Notes: a model not told the origin generated them from the letters alone. DNA of 64,000 nt from Microbacterium murale (GCF_030815955.1 NZ_JAUSXK010000001.1:2294001-2358000), one strand, 5' to 3'. Shown: positions 25,147 through 34,480, counted from the stretch's first letter. Numbers and translations: made by a program.

Positions 25147-26595
25147 ATGACTGAGCTGCACGACCTGACGGCGAACGAGCAGTTGGTGGCGCTTCGTGCG
25201 CGCGAGGTCAGCCCTGTCGAGCTCACCCGGCACTATCTCGACCGCATCATGCGCCTGGACGATGGCCTCGGTGCCTTCGTCGAGGTGACAGCGGATGCTG
25301 CGCTCGCCCGCGCAGCGGCACTCGGCGACGAAGCGCCGGAGGGCGCGCTGTGGGGCTTGCCGTTCGCCGACAAGGACCTTGTTCCCCGCGCGGGTGTGCC
25401 GACGCGATTCGGCTCCCGGCTGCATCAGGACTTCGTGCCGGATGCGACCGCGGATCAGGCCGCGGTGCTCGACGAGGCCGGGGGCATCAGCCTCGGAAAG
25501 ACGAACACTCCGGAGTTCGGCCTCACCGGCTACACCGAGACGCAGATCGCTCCGCCCGCGCGTGACCCGTGGACCCCGATCAACGGCGCCGGCGGATCGA
25601 GCGGCGGTGCCGCGACTGCGGTGGCTGCGGGGCTGCTTCCCCTGGCGCCGGCATCCGATGGCGGTGGGTCTATTCGGATTCCTGCTGCGACCGTCGGCGT
25701 CGTCGGCATCAAACCGTCGCGGGGGAGGGTGCCGTTCGCATCGGGTCTCGACAGCCCCGGTGGCCTGCCGGTGGCGGGGCCCATCGCGCGTACCGTGGCG
25801 GATGCCGCGTTGCTGCTCGATGTGCAGGTGGCCGGGCGACGGTACTCGTACGCGACGGCCGCGCCGGGTGCGGGGTTGTTCCTCAACGCAGCGACGGCGG
25901 ATACGGCATCCGCTCGCATCGGCGTGACGACCGTCTCGCCGTGGGATGACAGCGAGGACATCCGGCTCGATCCCGAGGCATCGCGCGCGGTCGACGTCGC
26001 GACGGCGCTGCTCGCGGATGCCGGGCATGGCGTCGACCGGTTCGATTGGCGTCCGCGCGGCTATGCGGAGCTGTTCACGACCATCTGGCGCACGAGCGCC
26101 GCACGGATGAATCTCTCGGATGCAGAGCTCGAGCTCGTGGAACCGATCACCGCATGGCTCGTGCGCGAGGGCCGGGAGCTGACAGGGGCGCAGGTGCTCG
26201 AAGCGCTCGCCGCGGCGACGGTGTTCGAGCGCGAGACCATCACAGCGTTCGCCCTGTTCGATGCCGTGCTGACACCGGCGCTCGCGCTGCCACCACAGCC
26301 GGTCGGATGGTTCCACCCGACGGATGCGAGCGCGAACTTCTCGCAGCAGGTGCGCTACGCGCCCTACTCGAGCTTCGTGAATGTGGCAGGGTTGCCGGCG
26401 ATCGTCGTGCCGGTGACGCTGAGCGCGTCAGGGCATCCGGTGAGCGTGCAGTTGATCGGTCGACCGGGCGGAGAGGCGCGGATAATCACGCTCGCCGCGG
26501 AGTTGGGAGCGCAGGGTCGGCGCGTTGCCGCGACCGGCTGCCTGGCGCGAGTAGCGTTCGGCGTTCAGTCGGCGGTACCCGCGCGGGTAGTGTGA
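25147..26595 (+). CDS. amidase signature family hydrolase
   Basis: 482 residues, full length for the amidase signature family, which uses a Ser-cisSer-Lys triad to hydrolyse amides. The lysine is in PFADKDL, and GGSSGGAATAVAAG supplies the serines; the oxyanion segment DGGGSIRIPAA follows. The substrate is not predictable; the GatA role is unlikely because no gatB or gatC is near. TAGGCT ends six bases before the ATG, so the message is probably leaderless. It ends 22 bp before the next gene. Confidence 0.92.
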   Translation: MTELHDLTANEQLVALRAREVSPVELTRHYLDRIMRLDDGLGAFVEVTADAALARAAALGDEAPEGALWGLPFADKDLVPRAGVPTRFGSRLHQDFVPDATADQAAVLDEAGGISLGKTNTPEFGLTGYTETQIAPPARDPWTPINGAGGSSGGAATAVAAGLLPLAPASDGGGSIRIPAATVGVVGIKPSRGRVPFASGLDSPGGLPVAGPIARTVADAALLLDVQVAGRRYSYATAAPGAGLFLNAATADTASARIGVTTVSPWDDSEDIRLDPEASRAVDVATALLADAGHGVDRFDWRPRGYAELFTTIWRTSAARMNLSDAELELVEPITAWLVREGRELTGAQVLEALAAATVFERETITAFALFDAVLTPALALPPQPVGWFHPTDASANFSQQVRYAPYSSFVNVAGLPAIVVPVTLSASGHPVSVQLIGRPGGEARIITLAAELGAQGRRVAATGCLARVAFGVQSAVPARVV

Positions 26596-26617
26596 GGCAT
26601 GACGGAGGGACGCCGCA

Positions 26618-27325
26618 GTGATCACTCGGTTCGAAGAACTTGACTGGCAGCCCACACCGATCGGCGACCTCATGCTGAGGCGCCGTACCGAGCCGGCGGT
26701 CGGCCAGGAGATCTACGAGGTGAAGCTCGGCGACGAGTACCTCATGTCGAGCCTGTTCACAGTGGCCGAGGAAGAGCTCGCTCACCTGGGGCTCGCCGCT
26801 GTCGAGGGCGATGAACTCTCGGTCCTGGTCGGCGGGCTCGGCCTCGGGTACACGGCCGTCGCCGCACTGCGCGACGAGCGTGTGCGTGCGCTCACTGTGA
26901 TCGACCGGCTCGGTGCCGTGATCGGCTGGCACGAGCGGATGCTGCTGCCGGTGTCGACCGAGCTCGTGAGCGATGCGCGCACGACCTTGGTGGAGGATGA
27001 CTTCTTCGCCGTGATGCGGGCCGCGCCTGCGAAGGGCCAGAGCGGGTACTCCGCCATCCTGCTCGATGTGGATCACTCCCCGCGGCACCAGCTCGACCCG
27101 ACGCACGCCGACCTGTACGACGCGGCCGGGCTGCGCGCGCTCGACCGCCATCTCGCGCTGCGCGGGGTCTTCGCTCTCTGGTCGGATGATCCGCCTGATG
27201 ACGACTTCATGGTCGAGATGAACGCCGTGTTCGACGAATCGGCAGCGCACGTCGTCGACTTCGACAACCCGGTCACCGGTGGTGTGTCGTCCAACACGAT
27301 CTACGTCGGGCGCAGCCGCGGCTGA
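26618..27325 (+). CDS. class I SAM-dependent methyltransferase/spermidine synthase-like protein
   Basis: 235 residues with a Rossmann fold. LVGGLGLGYTAVAAL is the SAM-binding glycine loop, TVIDRL its acidic strand end, and YSAILLDVDHSP the position used in spermidine synthases. Polyamine-specific residues were not confirmed, so a methyltransferase or aminopropyltransferase-like role are both open. The start is GTG 26618 behind GGAGGGA; an ATG at 26599 is out of frame. It probably shares a transcript with the amidase and ends at the hairpin terminator at 27352. Confidence 0.85.
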   Translation: MITRFEELDWQPTPIGDLMLRRRTEPAVGQEIYEVKLGDEYLMSSLFTVAEEELAHLGLAAVEGDELSVLVGGLGLGYTAVAALRDERVRALTVIDRLGAVIGWHERMLLPVSTELVSDARTTLVEDDFFAVMRAAPAKGQSGYSAILLDVDHSPRHQLDPTHADLYDAAGLRALDRHLALRGVFALWSDDPPDDDFMVEMNAVFDESAAHVVDFDNPVTGGVSSNTIYVGRSRG

Positions 27326-27351
27326 CCGACTCCGTCGCACACGCGAACGAC

Positions 27352-27384
27352 GCCGCTGCTCCTTCGTGTCGAAGAAGCAGCGGC
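27352..27384. terminator. bidirectional hairpin terminator
   Basis: GCCGCTGCTCCTTC and GAAGAAGCAGCGGC pair over 14 positions with one mismatch and a five-base loop. It lies between the convergent SAM-dependent enzyme and secreted esterase genes, where a shared terminator is expected. Confidence 0.85.
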
Positions 27385-27417
27385 GCCGCCCGATTCGAAT
27401 CAGTCAGACGACGTCAT

Positions 27418-29607
27418 TCACTCCTGGAACAGGCGCGGTGCGAAGTCGATGAGATTCTTCTGCCAGACGTCCCACCCGTGCGGGCCAGGCGTCACGCCGT
27501 CGAACTCGTACTCGAGGCCGATCGAGTCCATCGTCGCAAGAGATGTCATCATCCCCTGGTAGACGAAGTCGGTGATGTCGCCGATGTAGAAACGGATCAT
27601 GTCGGTGTTGGCGTTGATCGCTTCGACGTCCACTCCGTCTCCGCTGCCGAATCCGGCGGAGAACACACCGATCGAGGCGAACTGATCCGGTTGCGACTTC
27701 ATCACCGACAGCGTGCGCGCGCCACCGGCCGACAGGCCCGCGAGTGCACGCTCGTGCGGATCGCTGCTGACGTTGTAGTTCTGCTCCGTCGTCGGGACGA
27801 CGTTCTCGAGCAGTTCTTTCGGATAGTCATTGACGTTGCCGTTCGGCATCACCACGACCATCGGCTCGATGGAACCGTCGAGCGCCAGGTTGTCGAGGAT
27901 CTGACGCGCGCGTCCGACCTCCACCCAGTCCGTCCAGCTCTGCCCGCCACCGTGGTTCAGCACGAACAACGGGTACGGTTCGGCGCGGTCGGCATCGTAG
28001 CCCGGAGGCGTCCACACGTAGGCGCTGCGCTCCTGACCGGCCACGGTGCTCTGGTAGGTCATGACGTCCAAACCGCCGCCCTGGCCCTCCGGCACGTCGG
28101 TCAGCAGACGGGACTCCTCGCCCTCCACGAGGAAGGTGCTCCACATCGGCTCTGAGGTGACCGAGGTCGGGTTCGACGCGTCCTTGACCGGCTGCCGATC
28201 GACGATGAGGCGGTAGTGGTAGAACCACGGATCCAACGGACCGATGGTCGTCTGCCAGCGGTCGCCGACCTTGTTCATCTCCACGCGCAGCCAGCTGCCG
28301 CCCGGGGCGATGTTCGCCCACACCGAGACGTACTCGGCATCCGCGAAGTCGGTCGTCGTCTCGAACGTGACGAATCCGTCATCGCTGATCCACGGCGTCG
28401 GTGTGGTGCCGGATGCCGGCGTCTCGAAGCGCTCGGTGAGTGCGGTGTGCCCCTCGCTCATCGCCGGATCGGATGCTTCGCCCGTGAAAAGTCGCGGTGC
28501 GAAGTCGATCAGGTTCTCCTGCCAGGCGTTCCAGTTGTGACCGGCGTCGGGGTTGACGCCGTCGAACTGGTACTCGAGGCCGAGCTCGTCGAACTTCTGG
28601 AACGAGTCGTAGACGTCGTTGTGCGCGGCATCCGTGGCGTTGCCTACGTAGACGCGGAACAGGTCGGTCTTGTCGTTCATCTTCTGGACGGGCATGTCGT
28701 CGAGTTCGCCGAAGCGGCCGGCGCCGAAGGTGCCGATCGCCGTGAACTCACCAGGGAGCTCGCTGAAGACCTCGAACGTCTGACCGCCGCCCATCGACAG
28801 CCCGGCCAGTGCCCGCTTGTTCCTCGACGGCGACACGTTGTAGGCGCCCTCCACTGCGGGAACGATGTTGTCCATCAGCTCCGCGGAGAAGTCCGACACG
28901 TTGCCGTTGCCCATCACGACGAGCATGTCCTCCAACTGGCCGGACAACCACAGGTTGTCGAGGATCTGCTCTGCGCGACCGACCTCGACCCAGTCGCGGT
29001 AGCTCTGGCCGCCGCCGTGCTGCAGGTACAGCACCGGGAGCTTCTTGCCCTTGGGCGTGTAAGTCGGAGGCACCCAGACGAGCGCTTCGCGTTCCTCGTT
29101 CTCGACCGAACTGGTGTACGTCAGCGTCTCGATCGTGCCCGCATCCTCAGGGGCGTCCGCGAGGAGCGCGGCCGACTCGCCGGGGATGAAGAATGTGCTC
29201 CATTCCGGCTCTGATGCCACGCTGGTGGGGTTGCTGGCGTCCTTGAGTACCTTGCTGTCGTCGCCGGTGACCTGGTAGTAGTACAGGCCGGGCTCGAAGG
29301 GGCCGTATGTGGCGGTCCAGTTGGCGCCGCTGCGCTGCAGACCGATCTGGGCCCAGTTGTGGGACGGGCCGAAGTTGCCTTCGACGACGACCTGCGACAC
29401 CGGTCCGACAGCCTCTTCGACCGCCGCGCCCGGCACGCTGATCCTCAGGTAGCCGTCGTCCTGCACGGTCACCCAGGGGGTGGCGGCAGTCGCAGGGGCG
29501 GCGAATGCCAGCCCCGCGGCGGCAACGAGAGCGGCGGTCAGCAGTGCCGCCGTTCGTCTCGTTCTTCCGAGCCGGCTCGAACGCCGACTCTCGGATGTGA
29601 TCTCCAT
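27418..29607 (-). CDS. secreted tandem esterase, two E-set plus esterase-D modules
   Basis: 729 residues with an N-terminal signal peptide (basic start, hydrophobic TAALLTAALVAAAGLAFA, cleavage after ATA region). The rest is an internal duplication. Each half has a beta-sandwich domain (PWVTVQDDG..., PWISDDGF...) followed by an alpha/beta hydrolase of the feruloyl/acetyl esterase class (PF00756-like). Nucleophiles lie in GLSMGG and GLSAGG and likely histidines in HNWNAWQENLIDFAPRLF and HGWDVWQKNLIDFAPRLF. Both halves keep the catalytic elements. It probably removes acyl groups from plant polysaccharide outside the cell. Two LacI-like operators lie upstream, consistent with sugar control. Confidence 0.9.
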   Translation of the reverse strand: MEITSESRRSSRLGRTRRTAALLTAALVAAAGLAFAAPATAATPWVTVQDDGYLRISVPGAAVEEAVGPVSQVVVEGNFGPSHNWAQIGLQRSGANWTATYGPFEPGLYYYQVTGDDSKVLKDASNPTSVASEPEWSTFFIPGESAALLADAPEDAGTIETLTYTSSVENEEREALVWVPPTYTPKGKKLPVLYLQHGGGQSYRDWVEVGRAEQILDNLWLSGQLEDMLVVMGNGNVSDFSAELMDNIVPAVEGAYNVSPSRNKRALAGLSMGGGQTFEVFSELPGEFTAIGTFGAGRFGELDDMPVQKMNDKTDLFRVYVGNATDAAHNDVYDSFQKFDELGLEYQFDGVNPDAGHNWNAWQENLIDFAPRLFTGEASDPAMSEGHTALTERFETPASGTTPTPWISDDGFVTFETTTDFADAEYVSVWANIAPGGSWLRVEMNKVGDRWQTTIGPLDPWFYHYRLIVDRQPVKDASNPTSVTSEPMWSTFLVEGEESRLLTDVPEGQGGGLDVMTYQSTVAGQERSAYVWTPPGYDADRAEPYPLFVLNHGGGQSWTDWVEVGRARQILDNLALDGSIEPMVVVMPNGNVNDYPKELLENVVPTTEQNYNVSSDPHERALAGLSAGGARTLSVMKSQPDQFASIGVFSAGFGSGDGVDVEAINANTDMIRFYIGDITDFVYQGMMTSLATMDSIGLEYEFDGVTPGPHGWDVWQKNLIDFAPRLFQE

Positions 29608-29710
29608 CGATTCCTCATCTCGTGTGACTCGGCCGACTCGGGTGGGGCGCGGGTGGCGTGCCTCGCACCGGGTCGGATGGGGGAGTGCGGATGAACCCGC
29701 TGCAACTGTA

Positions 29711-29726
29711 TTTACAACGTCGTAAA
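29711..29726. promoter_or_regulatory. LacI-type operator 1 upstream of the esterase
   Basis: TTTACAACGTCGTAAA is a 14-of-16 palindrome with the central CG pair usual for LacI-family operators. It lies about 105 bp before the esterase start. Confidence 0.6.
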
Positions 29727-29775
29727 TCCGTACGCGGACACTCTTGCAGGACAGAGCAGCTCAGGTCAATGCCAA

Positions 29776-29791
29776 TTTCCAACGTTGTGAA
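29776..29791. promoter_or_regulatory. LacI-type operator 2 upstream of the esterase
   Basis: TTTCCAACGTTGTGAA shares 13 of 16 positions with the site 65 bp downstream and has a perfect CAACGTTG core. A TTGACC hexamer (minus strand, 29769-29764) lies beside it, so the pair could control one promoter by looping. Confidence 0.55.
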
Positions 29792-29828
29792 GAGATGGCG
29801 CGATGAATGTGCAGCGGGCGGAGCCGTC

Positions 29829-31229
29829 TCAGCGCCGGACGCGGGCGCGTGACTTGGCGACGCTGGCGAGGGTCTCGCGCAGCGGGGTGCCGAGATAGAG
29901 CCCGAGCGATGCGCCGGCGGCCAGGCCGATACCGATGGAGCCTGCGAGCACGAGCGGACTGATGCTGACCAGCATCCCCTCGGCAGTGCCGTCGGAGTCG
30001 GCCAGCCCGAGCAGGCCGCGGAAGACCGCCGAACCCGGGACGAGGGGGACGATCGCCGCAGTCGTGACGGCGACGGACGGGACATGGAAGTTCCTGGCGA
30101 TCAGGATGCCGATGAAACTCGCCATGAGCGCACCGACGCCGCTCGCCGCAGCCTCGTGAATATCGAGGAGGATCGCGACGTTGTAGCCGACGATCGCGAT
30201 GACGCTCAGTCCGGCACTCACGAGGATGATCCGCAGGCCCGCGCCGTTGAACAGGGCGACGGCGACGGCGATGATCACGGAACCTGCGATCTGATGGAGG
30301 AGTGATCCGAACGGCAGGATGTCATCCGGAAGCGCCATGCTGAATCCCGCCAGTCGGGCGAGCTCGAGCCCGATCAGAATGCCGAGGACGACGCCGACCG
30401 TCTGCATCGTGAGGTCGAGGATGCGGCCGCCCGCGGTGAGCGCGAATCCGTCGATCGCATCCTGCGCCGCTCCGACGACGGTGAGTCCGGAGAGCATCAG
30501 CACGATGCCTGAGGCGACGATGATCGACGGCTGCACATGATCGAACGGCGCGATGCCTGCGGCGCCGAGTGCGGAAGTCGCAGTCGCAATGACCGTGATG
30601 ACGAAGGCGCCGGCGATCTGGCTGAAGAACGACGGCACCTGCAGGCGTGCGAGGCCGGCCTGTGTGAACGCCGCGCACAGGGCCGCGATGAAAGTCAGCA
30701 GGATGATGATGGGCGAAGCGCTGAACAGGATGGCGACGCCCACGGTGAGCAGCGCTCGGGCGATGATCACGACGAGGGGACGGTACAGGAACGGCGTGCG
30801 ACGGATGATCCGGAAGGCCATTCGCGCGGCATCGAGGTCGAGTCCGTCAGCGATGTCGACGAGCAGCGCCTGCAGGCGCTGAAGCTTGGCGTGATCGGGG
30901 GACGCCGCACGCACGACGCGCATCAGGGTGGTCGGCCAGTCCTCCTCGCCGCGATGGTACGAGACGCTGATCGCATTGAAGGTGACTTCGACCTGCACCC
31001 CGGTCAATCCGTATACGCGAGCCACGCGAGTGATCGCGAACGTGACGTCGTGCGCTGAGGCGCCGACCGCGAACATCGATTCGCCGATCCGCAGCGCGAG
31101 GTCGAGGATCTTGACGACTATCGTCTCGCCCAGCACGGGGTGCATCTCGGTGAGCGCCACCTTCGACGGATCGGTGCTGATGGCGCGGCGGACGGAAGTC
31201 AACAACCTCCAGTGGCGTTCGGGGGACAT
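29829..31229 (-). CDS. ThrE-type threonine/serine exporter family protein
   Basis: 466 residues. An N-terminal soluble region (about 1-130, with ETIVVKILDLALRIGESMFAVGAS and VQVEVTFNAISVSYHRG) is typical of the DUF1212 half. About ten transmembrane helices follow, making a fused ThrE like that of corynebacteria, which exports threonine and serine. Start taken at 31229 (MSPERHW). CACAAT lies six bases before it, with GGAGGT directly abutting the ATG, so initiation may be leaderless or occur a little downstream. Its substrate in this organism is not proven. Confidence 0.85.
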   Translation of the reverse strand: MSPERHWRLLTSVRRAISTDPSKVALTEMHPVLGETIVVKILDLALRIGESMFAVGASAHDVTFAITRVARVYGLTGVQVEVTFNAISVSYHRGEEDWPTTLMRVVRAASPDHAKLQRLQALLVDIADGLDLDAARMAFRIIRRTPFLYRPLVVIIARALLTVGVAILFSASPIIILLTFIAALCAAFTQAGLARLQVPSFFSQIAGAFVITVIATATSALGAAGIAPFDHVQPSIIVASGIVLMLSGLTVVGAAQDAIDGFALTAGGRILDLTMQTVGVVLGILIGLELARLAGFSMALPDDILPFGSLLHQIAGSVIIAVAVALFNGAGLRIILVSAGLSVIAIVGYNVAILLDIHEAAASGVGALMASFIGILIARNFHVPSVAVTTAAIVPLVPGSAVFRGLLGLADSDGTAEGMLVSISPLVLAGSIGIGLAAGASLGLYLGTPLRETLASVAKSRARVRR

Positions 31230-31261
31230 ACCTCCATTGTGTCGAGGAGGCGACCGGGGCG

Positions 31262-31594
31262 TCACCCCCGCGGGGGTGTGCCGCGGTGAAGGCGAAGTCG
31301 GCCAGGAGCGAACGGCAGCACCGGTGCCCGGTACTCGAGCGCTGACGAGTCATCGGGGTGGAGTGTGAAGTCGGCTTCACCGAAGCGCCAGAGCCTGTTG
31401 AAGAGGAACACGCCGAGCGTCACCGTCTCGTCAGACGGCACCTGCCAGGTGCCGAGGCCCCACTGCGTGGGCTGACCGCGCCCCGCGATGACGAGCGTGG
31501 GTCTGACTCCGGCGTACAGCGCGAACCAGGGCTTGTGCATGGTCAGTTCGATGCGACGGGTTCCGCCGATGCTCACCGGATTGTCGGCGCTCAC
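31262..31594 (-). CDS. hypothetical small protein coupled to the nuclease gene
   Basis: 110 residues, beta-rich, no signal peptide. Segments FALYAGVRPTLVIAGRGQPTQWGLGTWQV and TVTLGVFLFNRLWRFGEADF suggest a beta-sandwich. It starts in an ATGA overlap with the stop of the upstream nuclease gene, so the two are co-translated. I do not recognise the family. The fixed pairing with a signal-less nuclease makes an inhibitor or binding partner possible, but that is only inference. Confidence 0.7.
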   Translation of the reverse strand: MSADNPVSIGGTRRIELTMHKPWFALYAGVRPTLVIAGRGQPTQWGLGTWQVPSDETVTLGVFLFNRLWRFGEADFTLHPDDSSALEYRAPVLPFAPGRLRLHRGTPPRG

Positions 31595-32376
31595 AGGATC
31601 ACGTCATCCGCGGTGGCCAGAGTCCGCCAGCCTGCCGGGCGCACGGCCTGTGCTGCCAGCACATCGGCATCCGGCAATGCGCCGAAGTCGATGCCGGTCA
31701 TGTCGGCGATGTCCGCGATGGGTGCTTGGAAGGTGCGGAACGCCCCCAGCGGCGGTGCGACGAGAAGACCCTCGGAGGTGTCGACCAATTCGGACTGGTC
31801 GAGGACGAAGCCGGTGGCGGCGAGTCCGCTCGGGCTCTGCCATGCGGCGACTTTCCAGAAGCGGAGGGGGATCCGGATGCCGCGGTAGGGCGGATCGTCG
31901 TCAGCGAGCGTCGGCGCGGTGAAGACCGACACGCGTTGGTCGGTCGTCTCGGCGTAGTCGAGCACGTGGTCCTCGAGGCCGAGCCAGAGCTCTTTGGACT
32001 GATTGAAGCCCGCTGCCTGCGGCGCTGCGTTCGGGTAGAAGAAAGTTGCTTCCGTCGCATCCCGCGCTTCGTCGGCCGAGCCCCAGCCGGGGTCGCGGCG
32101 GCGCACGAGGTGACCGCGATCGAGGTCGTTTCGCGCATACACATCCGGACCGGTCTGCTCGTCCGCGGGGAGCCGCGGATCGAGGCGCCAATCGCCGGTG
32201 CGCGGCACATCGACAAGACGCGCACCGTCGATGTTCACGCCCGTGACTGCGGCAAGACGGCGCTGCGGCTCGACCAGAACGGAGAACCGCGGATAGGTGA
32301 GCTCCCGAACTTCGAGCGCGGGCTTGGGCATCGGAAGCGGCGTGGCCAGGAACCCGGCGTCGTACCCGTCAGTCAT
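31591..32376 (-). CDS. DNA/RNA non-specific endonuclease (NUC1 family)
   Basis: 261 residues. The active-site motif is NDLDRGHLVRRRDPGWG, the DRGH of His-metal-finger sugar-nonspecific nucleases. An asparagine-rich metal segment (FFYPNAAPQAAGFNQSKELW) follows at the usual distance. Unlike most relatives it has no signal peptide from the chosen ATG 32376, and the earlier frame is an arginine-rich out-of-character stretch. CACGAT lies seven bases before the start. It may act inside the cell or leave by a non-Sec route. A small overlapping gene follows. Confidence 0.85.
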   Translation of the reverse strand: MTDGYDAGFLATPLPMPKPALEVRELTYPRFSVLVEPQRRLAAVTGVNIDGARLVDVPRTGDWRLDPRLPADEQTGPDVYARNDLDRGHLVRRRDPGWGSADEARDATEATFFYPNAAPQAAGFNQSKELWLGLEDHVLDYAETTDQRVSVFTAPTLADDDPPYRGIRIPLRFWKVAAWQSPSGLAATGFVLDQSELVDTSEGLLVAPPLGAFRTFQAPIADIADMTGIDFGALPDADVLAAQAVRPAGWRTLATADDVIL

Positions 32377-32450
32377 GTGTTCCATCGTGCCGGATGCGGC
32401 GGGGTCGCGGATACCAGGATGCAGGTGTTCGAGCCGTGACCTGCTCCGCG

Positions 32451-33257
32451 TCACGCGAGCGGCGCGGGATGAAGTCGCGTGATCTCTCGCGTGGCGAGGT
32501 CGATCATGACGGCGGTGTCCTCGGGGATGCGGGTCCATCCTTCCGCGTCGAGGCCGCTGGAGATGACATGGATCGCGTCGTCCGTGATGCGGTAGTCCAT
32601 CGCGTAGTACTCGGTCGCGTGGCTCGCGGGCATCGCATCGTCCGACTCGAAGAGCTTGCGCAAGGACTGGACCGGCGAATCGACGCGGCTGTTGACGTGA
32701 ATCGCGAACAGTTTCGTCGGCGTGAGAAGGAGCGCGTTGAGGCTCGAGTTCGGGAACTCGCGCACCAGGATCTCGAGCGCACGCGTGACGCCTTGTGCTT
32801 CGTCGCCCTCAGCGTCGTCGGTGCATTGCATGATGAGACGGAAATAGCGCTCGCTGTCGGTGTCGCCGATCAGCTTCGCTCGAGACGCCGCGCTGAGTTG
32901 CTCTTCGAGGTGGGCGATCGGCGCGATGTGGCCGTTGTGGGCGAAGGCGTACCCGCCATCGGTGAACGGATGAGTGTTCGCGAGTGACACCGGCAGACCG
33001 CCTGTCGCCCATCGCAGGTGCACGAGCCCGCAGCATCCCAGCGCCTGCTCTGCGAGTGCCGCGTACTGCGGATCGACGGATGCGTTCTGTGCCGAGGAGA
33101 CCGCTTCGGTCGGTTCATCGACCGAGCGATGCCATGCCATGCCCCACCCGTCGCCGTGCACCTCGGTGAGCGCGGTGAAGGTGTCGAAATCCTCGCGACC
33201 GAGAACATCGACGACGGAGGTCGGGTGGGTGGTGACGTAGCCGAGCAATCTGCACAC
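32451..33257 (-). CDS. class II glutamine amidotransferase
   Basis: 268 residues. After removal of the initiator (GTG start), Cys2 of CRLLGYV is the N-terminal nucleophile. HGDGWGMAWH, RWATGG and HNGHIAPI are the glutaminase fold motifs. There is no synthetase domain, so this is a stand-alone glutaminase-like protein, similar in arrangement to YafJ/EgtC-type proteins. EgtC-like activity (gamma-glutamyl removal) cannot be excluded, but no egt genes are near. An AGGAGAATC site precedes the GTG. It is divergent from the YbdK-like ligase. Confidence 0.88.
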   Translation of the reverse strand: MCRLLGYVTTHPTSVVDVLGREDFDTFTALTEVHGDGWGMAWHRSVDEPTEAVSSAQNASVDPQYAALAEQALGCCGLVHLRWATGGLPVSLANTHPFTDGGYAFAHNGHIAPIAHLEEQLSAASRAKLIGDTDSERYFRLIMQCTDDAEGDEAQGVTRALEILVREFPNSSLNALLLTPTKLFAIHVNSRVDSPVQSLRKLFESDDAMPASHATEYYAMDYRITDDAIHVISSGLDAEGWTRIPEDTAVMIDLATREITRLHPAPLA

Positions 33258-33319
33258 GATGCGATTCTCCTCTCGTCGTCGAGCTTTCTCCTTTCGGGCT
33301 CTGCAGGCAAACTGGGCGC

Positions 33320-34480
33320 ATGCGTACTGTCGGTGTTGAAGAAGAACTGCTGCTGGTCGATGCCGAGAGCGGGCGACCGCGATCGGTTGCCGCGCGCACC
33401 CTGCAGTACGCCGGAGAGGCCGCGAAGCCTGCGGAGCCGATCAACGGCAGCGCCGGCGCGGCTGAGCGGACAGCCGCCTCCGGCGATGCGCCTGGGGGCT
33501 CCCTTGAACATGAGCTTCAGCAGCAGCAGATCGAGACGGACACGATTCCGCACACCGACATGATCGCGCTCGGCGACGGCGTGCGTGCGTGGCGGGACCG
33601 TGCGATCACTGCCGCACGCCGTGCCGGTGCTCGCGTGATCGCCTCGGGGACGTCGCCGCTGCCGGTCGGAGCCGCGATCGTCGGCAAGCCGCGATACCTG
33701 AAGATGGTCGAGCACTTCGGCCTGACGACCACAGAGCAGCTCACAGGAGCGTGCCACGTTCACGTCTCCATCGAGTCGGACGAAGAAGGCGTCGGAGTGC
33801 TCGACCGCATCCGCGGCTGGTTGTCCGTGTTGCTCGCGCTGAGCGCGAACTCTCCCTTCTGGCAGGGGGAGGACACGAAGTACGCGAGTTTCCGCTCTCA
33901 GGCCATGGTGCGCTGGCCTACCGCCGGTCCGACCGAGGCATTCGGGACTGCCGAGAGGTATCACGAGCTCGTCTCCTCGATGATCGCCTCCGGCGCCATT
34001 CTCGATGAGGGCATGGTCTACTTCGACGCCCGGTTGTCGCACCACTATCCGACCGTCGAGATCCGTGTCGCGGATGTCTGCCCGGATGCTGCGGACACCG
34101 TGCTGGTCGCGGCTCTGTGCCGCGGCCTGGTCGACACGGCGGCCGCTGCGTGGAGCGCGGGGGAGGAGCCGCTGCCGCTCTCTGTCTCGATGCTGCGGCT
34201 CATGAGCTGGCAGGCCGGACGGTTCGGCATCGAGGGCGACCTGATCGATCCGCGAACGCTCAAGCCGCGTGCGGCACGCGAGGTCGTGGCCGATCTCGTC
34301 GATCATGTTCGTGTGGCGTTGCGCGAGAACGGCGACGAGGCACTAGTCGACGCTCAGATCGAGCAGATCTTCACCCGAGGCAACGGGGCGATGCGCCAGC
34401 GCGCCATGCTCGAGAAGACCGGCCAGCTGAGCGACGTCGTCGCCGACCTCGCCACGGCCACCGCGGGCCTCGACGGCTGA
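33320..34480 (+). CDS. ybdK: YbdK-type carboxylate-amine ligase (GCS2 family)
   Basis: 386 residues, full length. It starts with the family's RTVGVEEELLLVD and contains the cysteine-ligase fold motifs HELQQQQIETDT, GACHVHVSIE and YFDARLSHHYPTVEIRVADVCPDA. It joins an amino group to a glutamate-type carboxylate at the cost of ATP; weak glutamate-cysteine ligase activity is known for the family. The true role is uncertain. CAAACT ends six bases before the ATG (leaderless). Its position next to a gamma-glutamyl-type amidotransferase is suggestive. Confidence 0.9.
   Translation: MRTVGVEEELLLVDAESGRPRSVAARTLQYAGEAAKPAEPINGSAGAAERTAASGDAPGGSLEHELQQQQIETDTIPHTDMIALGDGVRAWRDRAITAARRAGARVIASGTSPLPVGAAIVGKPRYLKMVEHFGLTTTEQLTGACHVHVSIESDEEGVGVLDRIRGWLSVLLALSANSPFWQGEDTKYASFRSQAMVRWPTAGPTEAFGTAERYHELVSSMIASGAILDEGMVYFDARLSHHYPTVEIRVADVCPDAADTVLVAALCRGLVDTAAAAWSAGEEPLPLSVSMLRLMSWQAGRFGIEGDLIDPRTLKPRAAREVVADLVDHVRVALRENGDEALVDAQIEQIFTRGNGAMRQRAMLEKTGQLSDVVADLATATAGLDG

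Noticed and set aside
29764..29769. TTGACC as a complete -35 for the esterase
   Set aside because: No convincing -10 hexamer lies 16-18 bp away on the minus strand, so I list operators only.
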